Assembly: GCA_964472305.1 (NCBI GenBank) | Contig: CAYYJR010000007.1 | Location: 106,520 to 170,519 of the forward strand | Length of the DNA: 64,000 nt | Reading direction: 5' to 3' | DNA from: CAYYJR01 sp964472305 | GTDB taxonomy: Bacteria > Armatimonadota > Hebobacteria > CAIYQO01 | Shown here: one piece after another, positions 25,871 to 34,176 of the stretch | Position numbering within the stretch: position 1 is the stretch's first letter | Layout: the number at the start of each line of letters is the position of its first letter | Program-made: the position numbers and the translations under genes | Notes under the pieces: generated by a model | Told to the model about the DNA's origin: nothing | The model's database searches: none | Seen by the model: only the letters and a program-made list of their open reading frames with translations

Positions 25871-27049
25871 ATGAAGACCGAACACGCGAAGATGGTGGAG
25901 TGCCTGCTGGCGGATACGCGCGCGGCGGGGGGATTGGCGCCGGTGGATCTGGAGCGTTTCTGGGCGGACCAGGCGATCGCGCGGGCGAATCCGTTTGGCG
26001 CTCATATTCCGCAAGTGCCGCTGGGCATCCTGATGAGCGGCGAGTGCGTCTATGCCGAGTTGGGCATTGAAGAAGATTTCTGGCGCTACGAGCACGATGC
26101 GGAGTGGCGAGTCGCGCTGAATACCGCCTATAACGACATAGCCGAGCGCATCGTGGGCCGGCGATTGCTGGATGAAACGCCGCCGGTGGTGCGCGAGGGA
26201 TATCCGCCGGTGAAAGGGTTGGCGGATGTGTTCGAGGCGCAGACGATCTGGGAGGCGGGTTCCAGGTGGCTCCTGCCCTCCGCCGGCACCGAGGACGAAT
26301 TGCAGGCGCTGCTCGACCGCGTGGAGGCTCGCGATATCCGTCGCTTCATCCTACCGGAAGGGTGGAACGAGGCGAAAGAGCGCCTGCGCGACAGCAAGGT
26401 GAAGCCGCCGCGCTATCGCGGGCAGCGTGGCCCGGTCACCTTCGCCACCTCCATCTACGGCATCGAGAATCTGATCTACCTCATCGAGGACAACCCGGAG
26501 TTGGCGGTACGCTTCCGCGATGCCATCCTGCGCAGCATGCTGGAAATTGCCCGCGTGCTGGACGAGGAAGCCGGCGACACCCCGGAGACCGCCCCGCGCG
26601 GCTTCGCGTTTTGTGACGACAACTGCTACCTGTTGACGCCGGCAATGTATGAGTTGTTCGGTTATCCGATTTTACGCGACGTGTTCGCGCGGTTTTGTCC
26701 CGATCCGGGCGACTGGCGCTACCAGCATTCCGACTCGCCGATGGGCCACCTGCTGCCGCTGCTGGGCCGGTTGCACCTGTCCGGCGTCAACTTCGGCCCT
26801 ACCGTGACAGTGCGCGACATTCGCGCCCACCTGCCCCGCGCCGTCATTGATGGCCAGTTGGCGCCGTTCACCTTCAGCCGCAATGAGGAGGCGCGGATCG
26901 TCGCCGAGTTCCTGCGCGATTTCGAAATGGCGCGCGAGCACCGCGGCCTGGTGTTCAGCACCGCCGGTTCCATCAATAATGGCTCGCGCCTTACCGGCAT
27001 GCGGCTCATCATGGCCGCGATTCAGCGATATGGACGCTATGATGGGTAA
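25871..27049 (+). CDS. Uroporphyrinogen decarboxylase (URO-D)-like protein
   Basis: 392 residues resembling the URO-D superfamily proteins that replace the haem enzyme's role with corrinoid methyl transfer or unknown tasks. The resemblance lies in overall pattern: DFWRYEHDAEWR near the N terminus, IRRFILPEGWNEAKERL, then FCDDNCYLLTPAMYELFGYPIL and RYQHSDSPMGHLLPLLGRLHLSGVNFGPTV, equivalent to the region where URO-D-fold methyltransferases bind ligands. The C-terminal FSTAGSINNGSRLTGMRLIM is also typical. No haem pathway genes are adjacent, so it is unlikely to be HemE. Function unknown; family call moderate. Confidence 0.7.
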   Translation: MKTEHAKMVECLLADTRAAGGLAPVDLERFWADQAIARANPFGAHIPQVPLGILMSGECVYAELGIEEDFWRYEHDAEWRVALNTAYNDIAERIVGRRLLDETPPVVREGYPPVKGLADVFEAQTIWEAGSRWLLPSAGTEDELQALLDRVEARDIRRFILPEGWNEAKERLRDSKVKPPRYRGQRGPVTFATSIYGIENLIYLIEDNPELAVRFRDAILRSMLEIARVLDEEAGDTPETAPRGFAFCDDNCYLLTPAMYELFGYPILRDVFARFCPDPGDWRYQHSDSPMGHLLPLLGRLHLSGVNFGPTVTVRDIRAHLPRAVIDGQLAPFTFSRNEEARIVAEFLRDFEMAREHRGLVFSTAGSINNGSRLTGMRLIMAAIQRYGRYDG

Positions 27050-27122
27050 CGGCAGGAAATACTGGCCGGCGCAGCGAAACGCATAAGGCGAGCCGATTGT
27101 TCTTCCCGCAGTGAGGTGCAGT

Positions 27123-28124
27123 ATGACGAGCGATATTACCGCCGAAAAGCTCTGTCCCTATTGCCGGCAATCCGTCGTACCCGACGACGCAACCGCCGTC
27201 GTGTGCGACACCTGCGGTGTCGTGCACCACGCGGAATGCTGGCGCCATTTCAATCATTGCGCCAGCCAGGGATGTACCGGCCTGCCGGCGCAAACGGTCA
27301 TGACACCCACGCCGGGAGGCTTGATGCCCCCGCCCACGCCCGAGGGCTTGATCCCTCCACCCCCACCGGGAGCCTTCATCCCTCCACCCCCGCCGATGCC
27401 GTACCAGATGGAACAGCACGAACAGGCTGCGGCGCTGCCCGTGCCCGGCATCAGCCTGCATGCAGCGCTTTCCAACGGTTGGTATCTGTTTCAGCAACAG
27501 ATGGGATTGATGATCGGTGCGCTGGTCGTCTACATGCTGGTGATCGTTGCCAGTGCGATCATCCCGATGGCGAGTTTAGTGGTCGTACCCGTGATGTCGG
27601 GAGGCATCATGATTTTCGGCCTCAAAGCCTTGTATGGCCGGAATCCCGCCATCGGCGATTTGTTCGCCGGCTTCAACCAGATGGGCCCCTGGCTGGGCAG
27701 TTACTACCTGTTGAGCCTCATCGGTTGCGCGACCATGCTGCCTATGATCGTCGCCTATATCTATTTCATCGTCGTGATGGTCCGCTCGGGCGCATCGAAT
27801 CCGGATACGATGCCGGTGACCGCCATGGTGACGCTTGCCGTCTGTTACGTGATCTCCCTCATCATCACCGCGGCGGTGTTCATGCGCTGGGTCTTCGTCT
27901 TTTTCCTGATTGCCGAAGGTGAAGGCATCATGGACGCGATGCGTAAAAGCGCGGCTATGACTGAAGGACGACGCTTGCAAATTTTCGGCATCCTTTTCGT
28001 TTTCGGGTTGATCCAACTGCTCGGGATGTTGTTGCTGCTTGTCGGTGCGCTGTTCGCCACACCATTGACCTTCTGCGCCTACACTTGCCTGTATAACGCC
28101 TTCAAGGCGGAACGAACCGGGTAA
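27123..28124 (+). CDS. Membrane protein with N-terminal RING-like zinc finger
   Basis: 333 residues. Residues about 11-52 hold a Cys/His cluster, CPYCRQSV, CDTCGVVHHAECW and CASQGC, spaced like the prokaryotic RING finger family 1. A Pro-rich hinge follows (three PPP blocks with the repeat GLxPPP). From about residue 115 there are five or six hydrophobic helices resembling DUF975-type integral membrane proteins (GWYLFQQQMGLMIGALVVYML; AEGEGIMDAMRKSAAMTEGRR). ATG 27123 fits GAGGTG upstream. Bacterial RING-like fingers next to membrane domains have been proposed as protein-protein contacts; ubiquitin-type activity should not be assumed. Confidence 0.75.
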   Translation: MTSDITAEKLCPYCRQSVVPDDATAVVCDTCGVVHHAECWRHFNHCASQGCTGLPAQTVMTPTPGGLMPPPTPEGLIPPPPPGAFIPPPPPMPYQMEQHEQAAALPVPGISLHAALSNGWYLFQQQMGLMIGALVVYMLVIVASAIIPMASLVVVPVMSGGIMIFGLKALYGRNPAIGDLFAGFNQMGPWLGSYYLLSLIGCATMLPMIVAYIYFIVVMVRSGASNPDTMPVTAMVTLAVCYVISLIITAAVFMRWVFVFFLIAEGEGIMDAMRKSAAMTEGRRLQIFGILFVFGLIQLLGMLLLLVGALFATPLTFCAYTCLYNAFKAERTG

Positions 28125-28184
28125 TGTCAATATGCGGCGTGGCGCGGCAGGATAACGATTCCGCCAGATTGCCGTATCGCAACG

Positions 28185-29615
28185 TTATGCGCCGCCGGGG
28201 TCGCGTGGCAGGCGCACCGTCACGCAGGTGCTTACACCCAGGGTGCTGGCGATGCTGAAGGTGCCCTGGTGGGCGTCGACGATGGTTTTGCAGATCGCCA
28301 GTCCCAGGCCGGCGCCGCCGTATTGGCGCGCGCGGGAGGTGTCGACGCGGTAGAAACGTTCGCCCAGGTGGGCGAGGTGTTCCGGCGCGATGCCTTCGCC
28401 GGTGTCGGCGACGGACAATTGCACCGTTTCATCTTCCGCTTTTGCGGCAAGGGTAATCGTGCCTTCCGGCGGGGTGTAGCGCAGGGCATTATCCAGCAGG
28501 TTGACCACCAGGCGCAGCAGATGGTGAGGGTCGCCGTAAACGCGTACCGCGGGATCGGGAATCTCGATGCAGACCGTCGCCTGCGCTTCGGCGGAGCAAG
28601 TCAGCGCCACCGCCTCGCGAAACAGGGCATCCGGGTCCACCGTCTGTGGCGTCAGCGCCAGTTGCCGCGCGTCGGAGCGGGCCAGCAGCAGGAGATCCTG
28701 GATGAGGCGGTTCATCACGTCGGCGGCCTGGTTAGCGCCGGCGAGTGCCTCGCGATACTGCGCGGGCGTGCGTTCGCAGCGCAGCGCCAGACTGGTGTTG
28801 GCCTTGATGGCCGTCAACGGCGTGCGCAATTCGTGCGAGGCATCCGCGGTGAAACGTCGTTGTTGTTCCACCGCCAGCCGCATGCCCGTAAACGCCGCAT
28901 CCAATCGCGTCAGCGTTCGATTGATCGCCTCTGCCAGGTGCGCGAATTCGTCCGCGCCCACCACCGGCAACCGTTGTGACAGGTCTTCCGCGTTCAACGC
29001 GTCCGCGGCGTGGGTGATCGATGCGACCGGTCGCAACGCGCGATTGGTGAGGAAAAGGCCGCATAGCCCGGCCAACAGCAGCACGCATGGCGTCAGCACC
29101 AGCGTAATGGTTGTCAGTCCCTCGAGCAGCACATCCATCTCGTGCAGCGAGAAGCCAACCTGCAACACGCCGATCTGTTGTTTATTGCGCAGCACCGGGC
29201 GGGTAAAGACGCGCAATGTGGAATCGTCGCCTTTAACGGTGGAAAACGATTCGCTGCCGTGCACCGCGCGGGCATAGGCGACGGCATCCCACGGCGGCTC
29301 CTGTACCTCGGCGTATTGCCAGTCACGGGTCATGGTATGCCCGCGCAGATCGTAGACGCGCAAACTGCGCGTATTACGTGGCCGCGTGGAGGTGCCGGTC
29401 TCGCGTTCGCGAGACCGGAGATAATCGCGCGCGCTGTTCGGCCTCGAGATCACCGTGTTGATGCGGTCAGCCATTCCGTGCAGGCGCCGGTCGATGTTGG
29501 TGAGCATATACATGCGCACCGCGGTATGTACGGCGACCAGCACCACGCACAACGCCAGTGCCAGAATGCCGACGTTCCACAGTGTCAACCGCAACCGGAT
29601 CGAGGTGAATTTCAT
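28185..29615 (-). CDS. Two-component sensor histidine kinase (CpxA/OmpR-partner type)
   Basis: 476-residue inner-membrane kinase. Two membrane helices (about 12-36 and 167-190) flank a periplasmic sensor domain. HAMP follows (NRALRPVASITHAADAL), then HisKA with the phosphorylated His 261 in DASHELRTPLTAI, and HATPase with N box NLLDNALRYTP, G1 VADTGEGIAP, F box ERFYRVD and G2 GGAGLGLAICK. The gene starts inside the last codons of the regulator gene (four-base overlap), so both are made together. Facing away is a Spy/CpxP-like gene, which suggests that the kinase monitors envelope stress or metal in the periplasm. Confidence 0.95.
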   Translation of the reverse strand: MKFTSIRLRLTLWNVGILALALCVVLVAVHTAVRMYMLTNIDRRLHGMADRINTVISRPNSARDYLRSRERETGTSTRPRNTRSLRVYDLRGHTMTRDWQYAEVQEPPWDAVAYARAVHGSESFSTVKGDDSTLRVFTRPVLRNKQQIGVLQVGFSLHEMDVLLEGLTTITLVLTPCVLLLAGLCGLFLTNRALRPVASITHAADALNAEDLSQRLPVVGADEFAHLAEAINRTLTRLDAAFTGMRLAVEQQRRFTADASHELRTPLTAIKANTSLALRCERTPAQYREALAGANQAADVMNRLIQDLLLLARSDARQLALTPQTVDPDALFREAVALTCSAEAQATVCIEIPDPAVRVYGDPHHLLRLVVNLLDNALRYTPPEGTITLAAKAEDETVQLSVADTGEGIAPEHLAHLGERFYRVDTSRARQYGGAGLGLAICKTIVDAHQGTFSIASTLGVSTCVTVRLPRDPGGA

Positions 29616-30304
29616 GTGCCCACCTCCTCCAGCCCCGGATGTTTCAGCATGTAGCCCAGGCCATGCACGGTGTGAATCAGCTTCACCGTGCGGTCCGCGT
29701 CGATTTTCTTGCGCAGCAGGCCGATGTAGACGTCTACGGTGTTCGAGGTACTCTCATCGTTGTTCCACACCCGGTATTGGATCGCGTCGCGGCTCAACAC
29801 GCGCCCTTCGTTCATCGCCAGCGCCTCCAACAGCGTATATTCGCGCAGCGTCAGCGTGATCTCCTCGCCGTCGCACGTCACCTGGCGCGTGCCGGTGTCG
29901 ATCTCCAGGTGGCCAATGCGCAGCACGCGCGCCTTGTAGCGCTTGTCGCGCCGGATGAGCGCCCGCACGCGCGCCAGCAACTCGTCGAAGTCGAAGGGTT
30001 TGGTCAGATAATCATCCGCGCCGCTTTCGAGCCCGCGCACACGATCCTGTACCGCGTCGCGCGCGGTGAGCATGAGGATGGGGGTTTGCACGCGGCGGAC
30101 GCGCAATTCCTCGCAGATGCGCCAGCCATCCAGGCCGGGCAGCATCAAGTCGAGGATAATCACCGCGTAATCGCCGTCGAGTGCCAGGCGCAGTCCGGTT
30201 TTGCCATCGGCAGCCGTTTCAATGGTGTAGAGGCGATCTTCCTCAAGGCCGCGCGTGAGCACATCGCGGATCAGTTGGTCATCTTCGATGAGTAAGATTC
30301 TCAT
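29612..30304 (-). CDS. Two-component response regulator, OmpR/PhoB family
   Basis: 230 residues: a receiver domain with acidic pocket EDD at 8-10, phosphorylated Asp 52 in VIILDLMLPGLDG, Thr in LMLTARDA and Lys in DYLTKPFD; then a winged-helix Trans_reg_C domain (TLREYTLLEALAMNEGRVLSR, TVDVYIGLLRKKID, IHTVHGLGYML). ATG 30304 gives the canonical N terminus MRILLIEDD; the longer upstream frame has no homology. It is the first gene of the kinase operon and is divergent from the Spy-like gene 175 bases away, so the intergenic region likely holds its binding sites. Confidence 0.96.
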   Translation of the reverse strand: MRILLIEDDQLIRDVLTRGLEEDRLYTIETAADGKTGLRLALDGDYAVIILDLMLPGLDGWRICEELRVRRVQTPILMLTARDAVQDRVRGLESGADDYLTKPFDFDELLARVRALIRRDKRYKARVLRIGHLEIDTGTRQVTCDGEEITLTLREYTLLEALAMNEGRVLSRDAIQYRVWNNDESTSNTVDVYIGLLRKKIDADRTVKLIHTVHGLGYMLKHPGLEEVGT

Positions 30305-30479
30305 AATGCACTGCTGCCAGTATGCCGAACAGGTGCGGATATTGTCAACCGTCGCCACTGAGCGAATCTTCGTGCGTCGCGTGCTTTTCATCACTTTTTC
30401 ACAAGTCGCGGGTATGCTGCTTATAGCGATATCGTTCCCCCCGGTAACGCCTCGTCTATCATTGGAGGGAGGAGACATT

Positions 30480-31160
30480 TTGCGACGATTTTTCATGCTG
30501 CCGATGGCAGTGATTGCCGCGGTACTGGTGCTGGCGCTAGGCAGCCTGGCGCTGGCGCAGACGACCGGACACGGTCGTTGCTTCGGCCATAAGCCAGGCC
30601 GCTGGATGGCACGCATCGGCAACGAGTTGAACCTGACCGAGGCGCAGCGCGCGCAGGCGCACGAGATCATCAAAGATGCGTTGCAGCGCGCGAAACAAGT
30701 GCTGACCCCGGAACAGCAACAGCAGGCGACCGCGCAACTGCGGCAGTTCCACCAGTGCGGCGGCGGATTCCTTAGCGAGTTAAAGCTGACTCCGGAACAG
30801 TGGGCAAAGATGAAAGAACTCCACGCCGCAGTCCGGCAGAAGATCATCGCGCTGCGCGAGAACGCCGGGCTGAGCGACCAGGATCGGCAGACGCAACTGC
30901 GCGACCTGCGCCAGACCACCCGCGACCAGATCACGCAACTGCTGACCCCGGAACAGCAGGCGAAGCTGACCGAGATGAAAGCGAAGATGCGCGATGCGAT
31001 CAAGCAGTTCAACCTGACACCCGAACAGCGCACGCAACTGCTGGCTATTCGCGATGAAACGCTCGGGAAAGTTCGTGCCATGTTGACGCCGGAACAGCAG
31101 ACGAAACTGGACCAGTTCCTGGCTCAGCATCCGCTGTGTGGAACACAGCCGGCGAAGTAA
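30480..31160 (+). CDS. Spy/CpxP/LTXXQ-like exported protein
   Basis: 226-residue periplasmic protein. A TTG at 30480 gives the N terminus MRRFFMLPMAVIAAVLV, a proper signal peptide (cleaved near SLALAQ), and has GGAGGGAGGAG just upstream, so it was preferred over ATG 30495. The mature part is all-helical with repeated LTPEQ-type motifs, at least five (LTEAQRAQA, LTPEQQQQ, LTPEQWAK, LTPEQQAK, LTPEQRTQ, LTPEQQTK), the hallmark of LTXXQ proteins. Cys/His groups near both ends and the middle (RCFGH, FHQCG, HPLCG) could bind metal. Divergent from the two-component genes, as cpxP is from cpxRA. Confidence 0.8.
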   Translation: MRRFFMLPMAVIAAVLVLALGSLALAQTTGHGRCFGHKPGRWMARIGNELNLTEAQRAQAHEIIKDALQRAKQVLTPEQQQQATAQLRQFHQCGGGFLSELKLTPEQWAKMKELHAAVRQKIIALRENAGLSDQDRQTQLRDLRQTTRDQITQLLTPEQQAKLTEMKAKMRDAIKQFNLTPEQRTQLLAIRDETLGKVRAMLTPEQQTKLDQFLAQHPLCGTQPAK

Positions 31161-31183
31161 ACAGCACCCGACCGGCAGCGAGC

Positions 31184-31222
31184 ACCATGCCCCGGCTTTT
31201 CTCATGAAGGCCGGGGCATGGT
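31184..31222. repeat. Perfect inverted repeat downstream of the Spy-like gene
   Basis: ACCATGCCCCGGC (31184-31196) and its exact complement (31210-31222) form a 13-base stem around a 13-base loop, 23 bases after the Spy-like stop. There is no T run, so it is more likely an mRNA end-protecting or Rho-linked structure than an intrinsic terminator. The rest of the 31161-31503 gap is purine-rich at 31341-31372 and shows no gene. Confidence 0.7.
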
Positions 31223-31503
31223 CGATATTGAGCGAATGTCGTGCACGCCTTTTCCTCGCCTTCGCCAATGTGATGCCGGACGGTCCGACTACCGCTTTCG
31301 GCGGTACTCGTGATCGGGTTGATTCGTCTGCAATGCGCATGGGCAGGGGCAGAGGTAGGGGAGAGGGGGGAGCACTGACCTTCATAACTTTTTCATCTTT
31401 ACCCCGTATGATGCAAAAGGTGGGAATGAGGCGGAGCGCGAACCTGTTGTCACGACTGTATGGTCGGAGACACCCGATATCCGTCACTCCCTGGAGATAC
31501 ACC

Positions 31504-33192
31504 GTGGCGATCGAGCAATCTTCTCACGCCCGCACGCTGTTGAGTCATGAACAGTGGCACCGCGCGCGCAACCTGCAGAGTGAGACAGGCCAGACCTTCG
31601 ATGATGTGCTGGTGAAGCTGGGTTTTTGTTCACCTGAGTCGGCGCTGGAGGTGCTGTCGCTGCACGCCGGATTGCCGCTGGTGCATATCAGCGACCGGGA
31701 CCTTGATCCGCTGGTGATCGCCCTGATACCCACCGAATTGGCGTTTCGCCACCAGGTGCTGCCGCTGGCAGCTACGCCGAGCAGCCTGCGCGTCGCCATC
31801 GCTGATCCGTTCAACACCACGGCGGCGGACGATTTGCGCCTGGTCACCGGGCGCGACGTCGAACTGGTCTTCGCGCCGCCGGCGGAGATTCGCCGCTTCG
31901 TGGAGGAATATTACACCCGCCGCATGATCGCCGACACGAACGACGACGACGTGCAGGTACTCGACGACACCGATGACGAGATCGGTGATTTGGAGTCGAT
32001 GGCGCGGGAAGCGACGGTGGTGAAGCTGGTCAACCTGATCCTGCGCCAGGCGGTGCAGGAGCGCGCCAGCGACGTGCACGTGGAGCCGTTCGAAAAGGGC
32101 ATGAAGGTCCGCTATCGCATCGACGGCATCCTGCACGAAGCGCCGGCCACCCCGCGGCGGCTGCAATCGGCGATCATCTCGCGCCTGAAAATCATGGCCA
32201 ATCTCGACATTGCCGAACGGCGCAAACCGCAAGATGGGCGCATTAAGACGCGCATCGCGGGTCGCGAGATCGATATCCGCGTCTCTACCGTGCCCACGCT
32301 GTATGGTGAAAGCGTGGTCCTCCGCCTGCTCGACCGCAGCGCAATGAACTACACGCTGGCCGACATCGGCATGATGCCTGCCATGCTGCACCGCATCGAG
32401 CACCTGATTACGCTGCCGCACGGCATGGTGCTCGCTACCGGTCCTACCGGTTCCGGGAAAACCACCACGCTGTATGCATCGCTGCGCGCCACCTACTCGA
32501 CGGAAAAGAAAATCCTCACCATCGAGGATCCCATCGAGTATCAGCTCGACGGCGTGAATCAAATTCAGGTGCACCCGCAGATCGGCCTCACGTTTGCCGC
32601 AGGATTGCGCTCCATCCTGCGCCAGGATCCCGACATTATTATGGTGGGCGAGATTCGCGACGCGGAGACGGCGGAGATCGCCGTACACTCTGCCCTCACC
32701 GGCCACCTGGTGTTCAGCACTCTGCACACCAATGACGCCGCCAGCGCGGTCACCCGCCTGCTGGAGATGGACATCGAGGGGTACCTGGTCGCTTCCTCCG
32801 TGGAAGCAGTGGTGGCACAACGGCTGGTTCGCACCATCTGCCCGCACTGCAAGGAGCAGCGCCGCGACCTCGATACGTTGGTAGCGAAACTGTCGGGCAG
32901 CGATTTTCCCATCTCGCGCCGCGATGTGCTGTATGTCGGGCACGGCTGCGACCAGTGCAAGCAGAGTGGGTATCGCGGGCGCACCGGCATTTACGAATTG
33001 CTGCTGATGGATAACGCTATTCGCCCGCTGGTGATGGAGCGCGCGCCATCGTCGTTGATTCGCGCCGAAGCGTGCCGCCAGGGGATGCAGACGCTGCGCG
33101 AAGACGGGTGGCAGAAAGTGCTGCAAGGGCAGACCACGGTGGAAGAAGTGCTGCGCGTAACCCGCCAGGACGATATTGAGCCGGTGGAATAA
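31504..33192 (+). CDS. GspE/PilB-family type II secretion or type IV pilus assembly ATPase
   Basis: 562-residue cytoplasmic hexameric ATPase that powers pilin or pseudopilin assembly. The N-terminal MshEN-like domain (about 1-150) is followed by the N2 domain (KLVNLILRQAVQERASDVHVEP) and the C-terminal motor: Walker A ATGPTGSGKTTTLYASL, Asp box ILTIEDPIEYQLDG, Walker B RQDPDIIMVGEIRDAET, His box TGHLVFSTLHTNDAA. The four-Cys zinc site of GspE/PilB is intact (CPHCKEQ and CDQCKQSG). GTG 31504 has GGAGA six bases upstream. No inner-membrane GspF-like gene is in the window; the nearest pilin genes are far away. Confidence 0.94.
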   Translation: MAIEQSSHARTLLSHEQWHRARNLQSETGQTFDDVLVKLGFCSPESALEVLSLHAGLPLVHISDRDLDPLVIALIPTELAFRHQVLPLAATPSSLRVAIADPFNTTAADDLRLVTGRDVELVFAPPAEIRRFVEEYYTRRMIADTNDDDVQVLDDTDDEIGDLESMAREATVVKLVNLILRQAVQERASDVHVEPFEKGMKVRYRIDGILHEAPATPRRLQSAIISRLKIMANLDIAERRKPQDGRIKTRIAGREIDIRVSTVPTLYGESVVLRLLDRSAMNYTLADIGMMPAMLHRIEHLITLPHGMVLATGPTGSGKTTTLYASLRATYSTEKKILTIEDPIEYQLDGVNQIQVHPQIGLTFAAGLRSILRQDPDIIMVGEIRDAETAEIAVHSALTGHLVFSTLHTNDAASAVTRLLEMDIEGYLVASSVEAVVAQRLVRTICPHCKEQRRDLDTLVAKLSGSDFPISRRDVLYVGHGCDQCKQSGYRGRTGIYELLLMDNAIRPLVMERAPSSLIRAEACRQGMQTLREDGWQKVLQGQTTVEEVLRVTRQDDIEPVE

Positions 33193-33362
33193 TACACGGC
33201 AGATCAGCACACGCACGTGATGACGGGGAACGAGTGCCCGCGGGGGCATGTCGCGTCGATCTGTACCCCGTCCCGCCGGTCAACCGGAACTCGTGCACTT
33301 CGGTCTATTGCGGTTCCACATTGATGTGGGCATTCCCACCTGTCCAGCCTCCTCACGCCGCA

Positions 33363-33995
33363 TCAGAATTCATGCGCATAGCCCATCTCGCGCGGTTCCC
33401 ACACGATTTCACGCACGATGATGCGGCTGATGCGGACCATGCTCTGGTACGCTTCGAAGCCCACGCGGCTGTAGCGTGCCGCGTCAATGGGATCGGGGTC
33501 GAATATTTCCAACTTCAACTCGCCATCGACGAAGGTAAAGCAGTGACCGTCGATGCTGCCGGTCTGGATGTGGTAGGTGTGTCCCGGCTGGAACCACGGA
33601 CAGGGCACCGCCGCGATCAGGCGGTATTCCGGTGATTTCTCGATGCCGACCTTGCCGTCCCACCACCCCTGGAGGCCGGCTACATACGCCACGCCGCGCG
33701 TGTTCTGCTCTTCATCCCATTCCATATTCCACATAATGTCGATGTCGTGCGTCGAGGGCAGCACCGTGCTGGCATGAATATCCATCAGCACGTTGTATGG
33801 GTAGCGCGCCCGCGAAATCAGGCAACCCGGTCCGGGCACCGGATTGCGCCCGATAAATGCGCCGTCCTCGTAGCGCCACTCCGCGTTGCGCACTTCCCAA
33901 TCCTCCGTCAGGCTTTCCGCCGACGGCGGCCGGTCGTACCGCACGGGTGAGGTATCCAGCAGGATGCGCTTGCGCATCATCAACAGTTCGGACAT
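33363..33995 (-). CDS. Unknown protein, possible concanavalin-like (LamG/DUF1961-type) domain
   Basis: 210 residues without a signal peptide. The pattern WEVRNAEWRYEDGAFIGRNP, then LISRARYPYNVLMDIHAST and GIEKSPEYRLIAAVPCPWF, and GHTYHIQTGSIDGHCFTFVDGELKLE, resembles the beta-jelly-roll of YesU/DUF1961 and other sugar-binding or hydrolysing domains (alternating strands, EW..EDG opening, hydrated D/E tail). Several conserved Trp and Asp residues would suit carbohydrate binding. No catalytic pair can be named. It stands alone between the secretion ATPase and the YkgJ gene, which is divergent. Confidence 0.5.
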   Translation of the reverse strand: MSELLMMRKRILLDTSPVRYDRPPSAESLTEDWEVRNAEWRYEDGAFIGRNPVPGPGCLISRARYPYNVLMDIHASTVLPSTHDIDIMWNMEWDEEQNTRGVAYVAGLQGWWDGKVGIEKSPEYRLIAAVPCPWFQPGHTYHIQTGSIDGHCFTFVDGELKLEIFDPDPIDAARYSRVGFEAYQSMVRISRIIVREIVWEPREMGYAHEF

Positions 33996-34141
33996 AGGAA
34001 CTCCTTTGCGAGGTAATCGCTGGTGACTCTTTCCCGATCAGGCTGCGATTTCCTGCTCGTGCTGCGGCCTGTCGCTTTACCAAATTCTGCCGCGCGGCGC
34101 AAGCGATCTGCTCCCGCTCTGCCGCCAGGCACGCGCGCGAT

Positions 34142-34170
34142 TTGATGAGAATTCCGGTTTCGGCTATAGT
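34142..34170 (+). promoter_or_regulatory. Promoter giving a leaderless transcript for the YkgJ-type gene
   Basis: TTGATG (34142-34147) and TATAGT (34165-34170) are 17 bases apart, and the ATG follows six bases after the -10. Transcription would start at or next to the A of the ATG at 34177, so the mRNA would have no leader and no ribosome-binding site. Confidence 0.6.
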
Positions 34171-34176
34171 TGTCCT

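Noticed and set aside
30600..31120. DNA tandem repeat or CRISPR-like array in the Spy-like gene
   Set aside because: The repeated LTPEQ motifs are a feature of the protein family; DNA spacing and sequence vary, so it is not an array.
31630..33249. 539-codon minus-strand frame over the secretion ATPase
   Set aside because: Shadow of a clearly coding gene, with the same biased composition.
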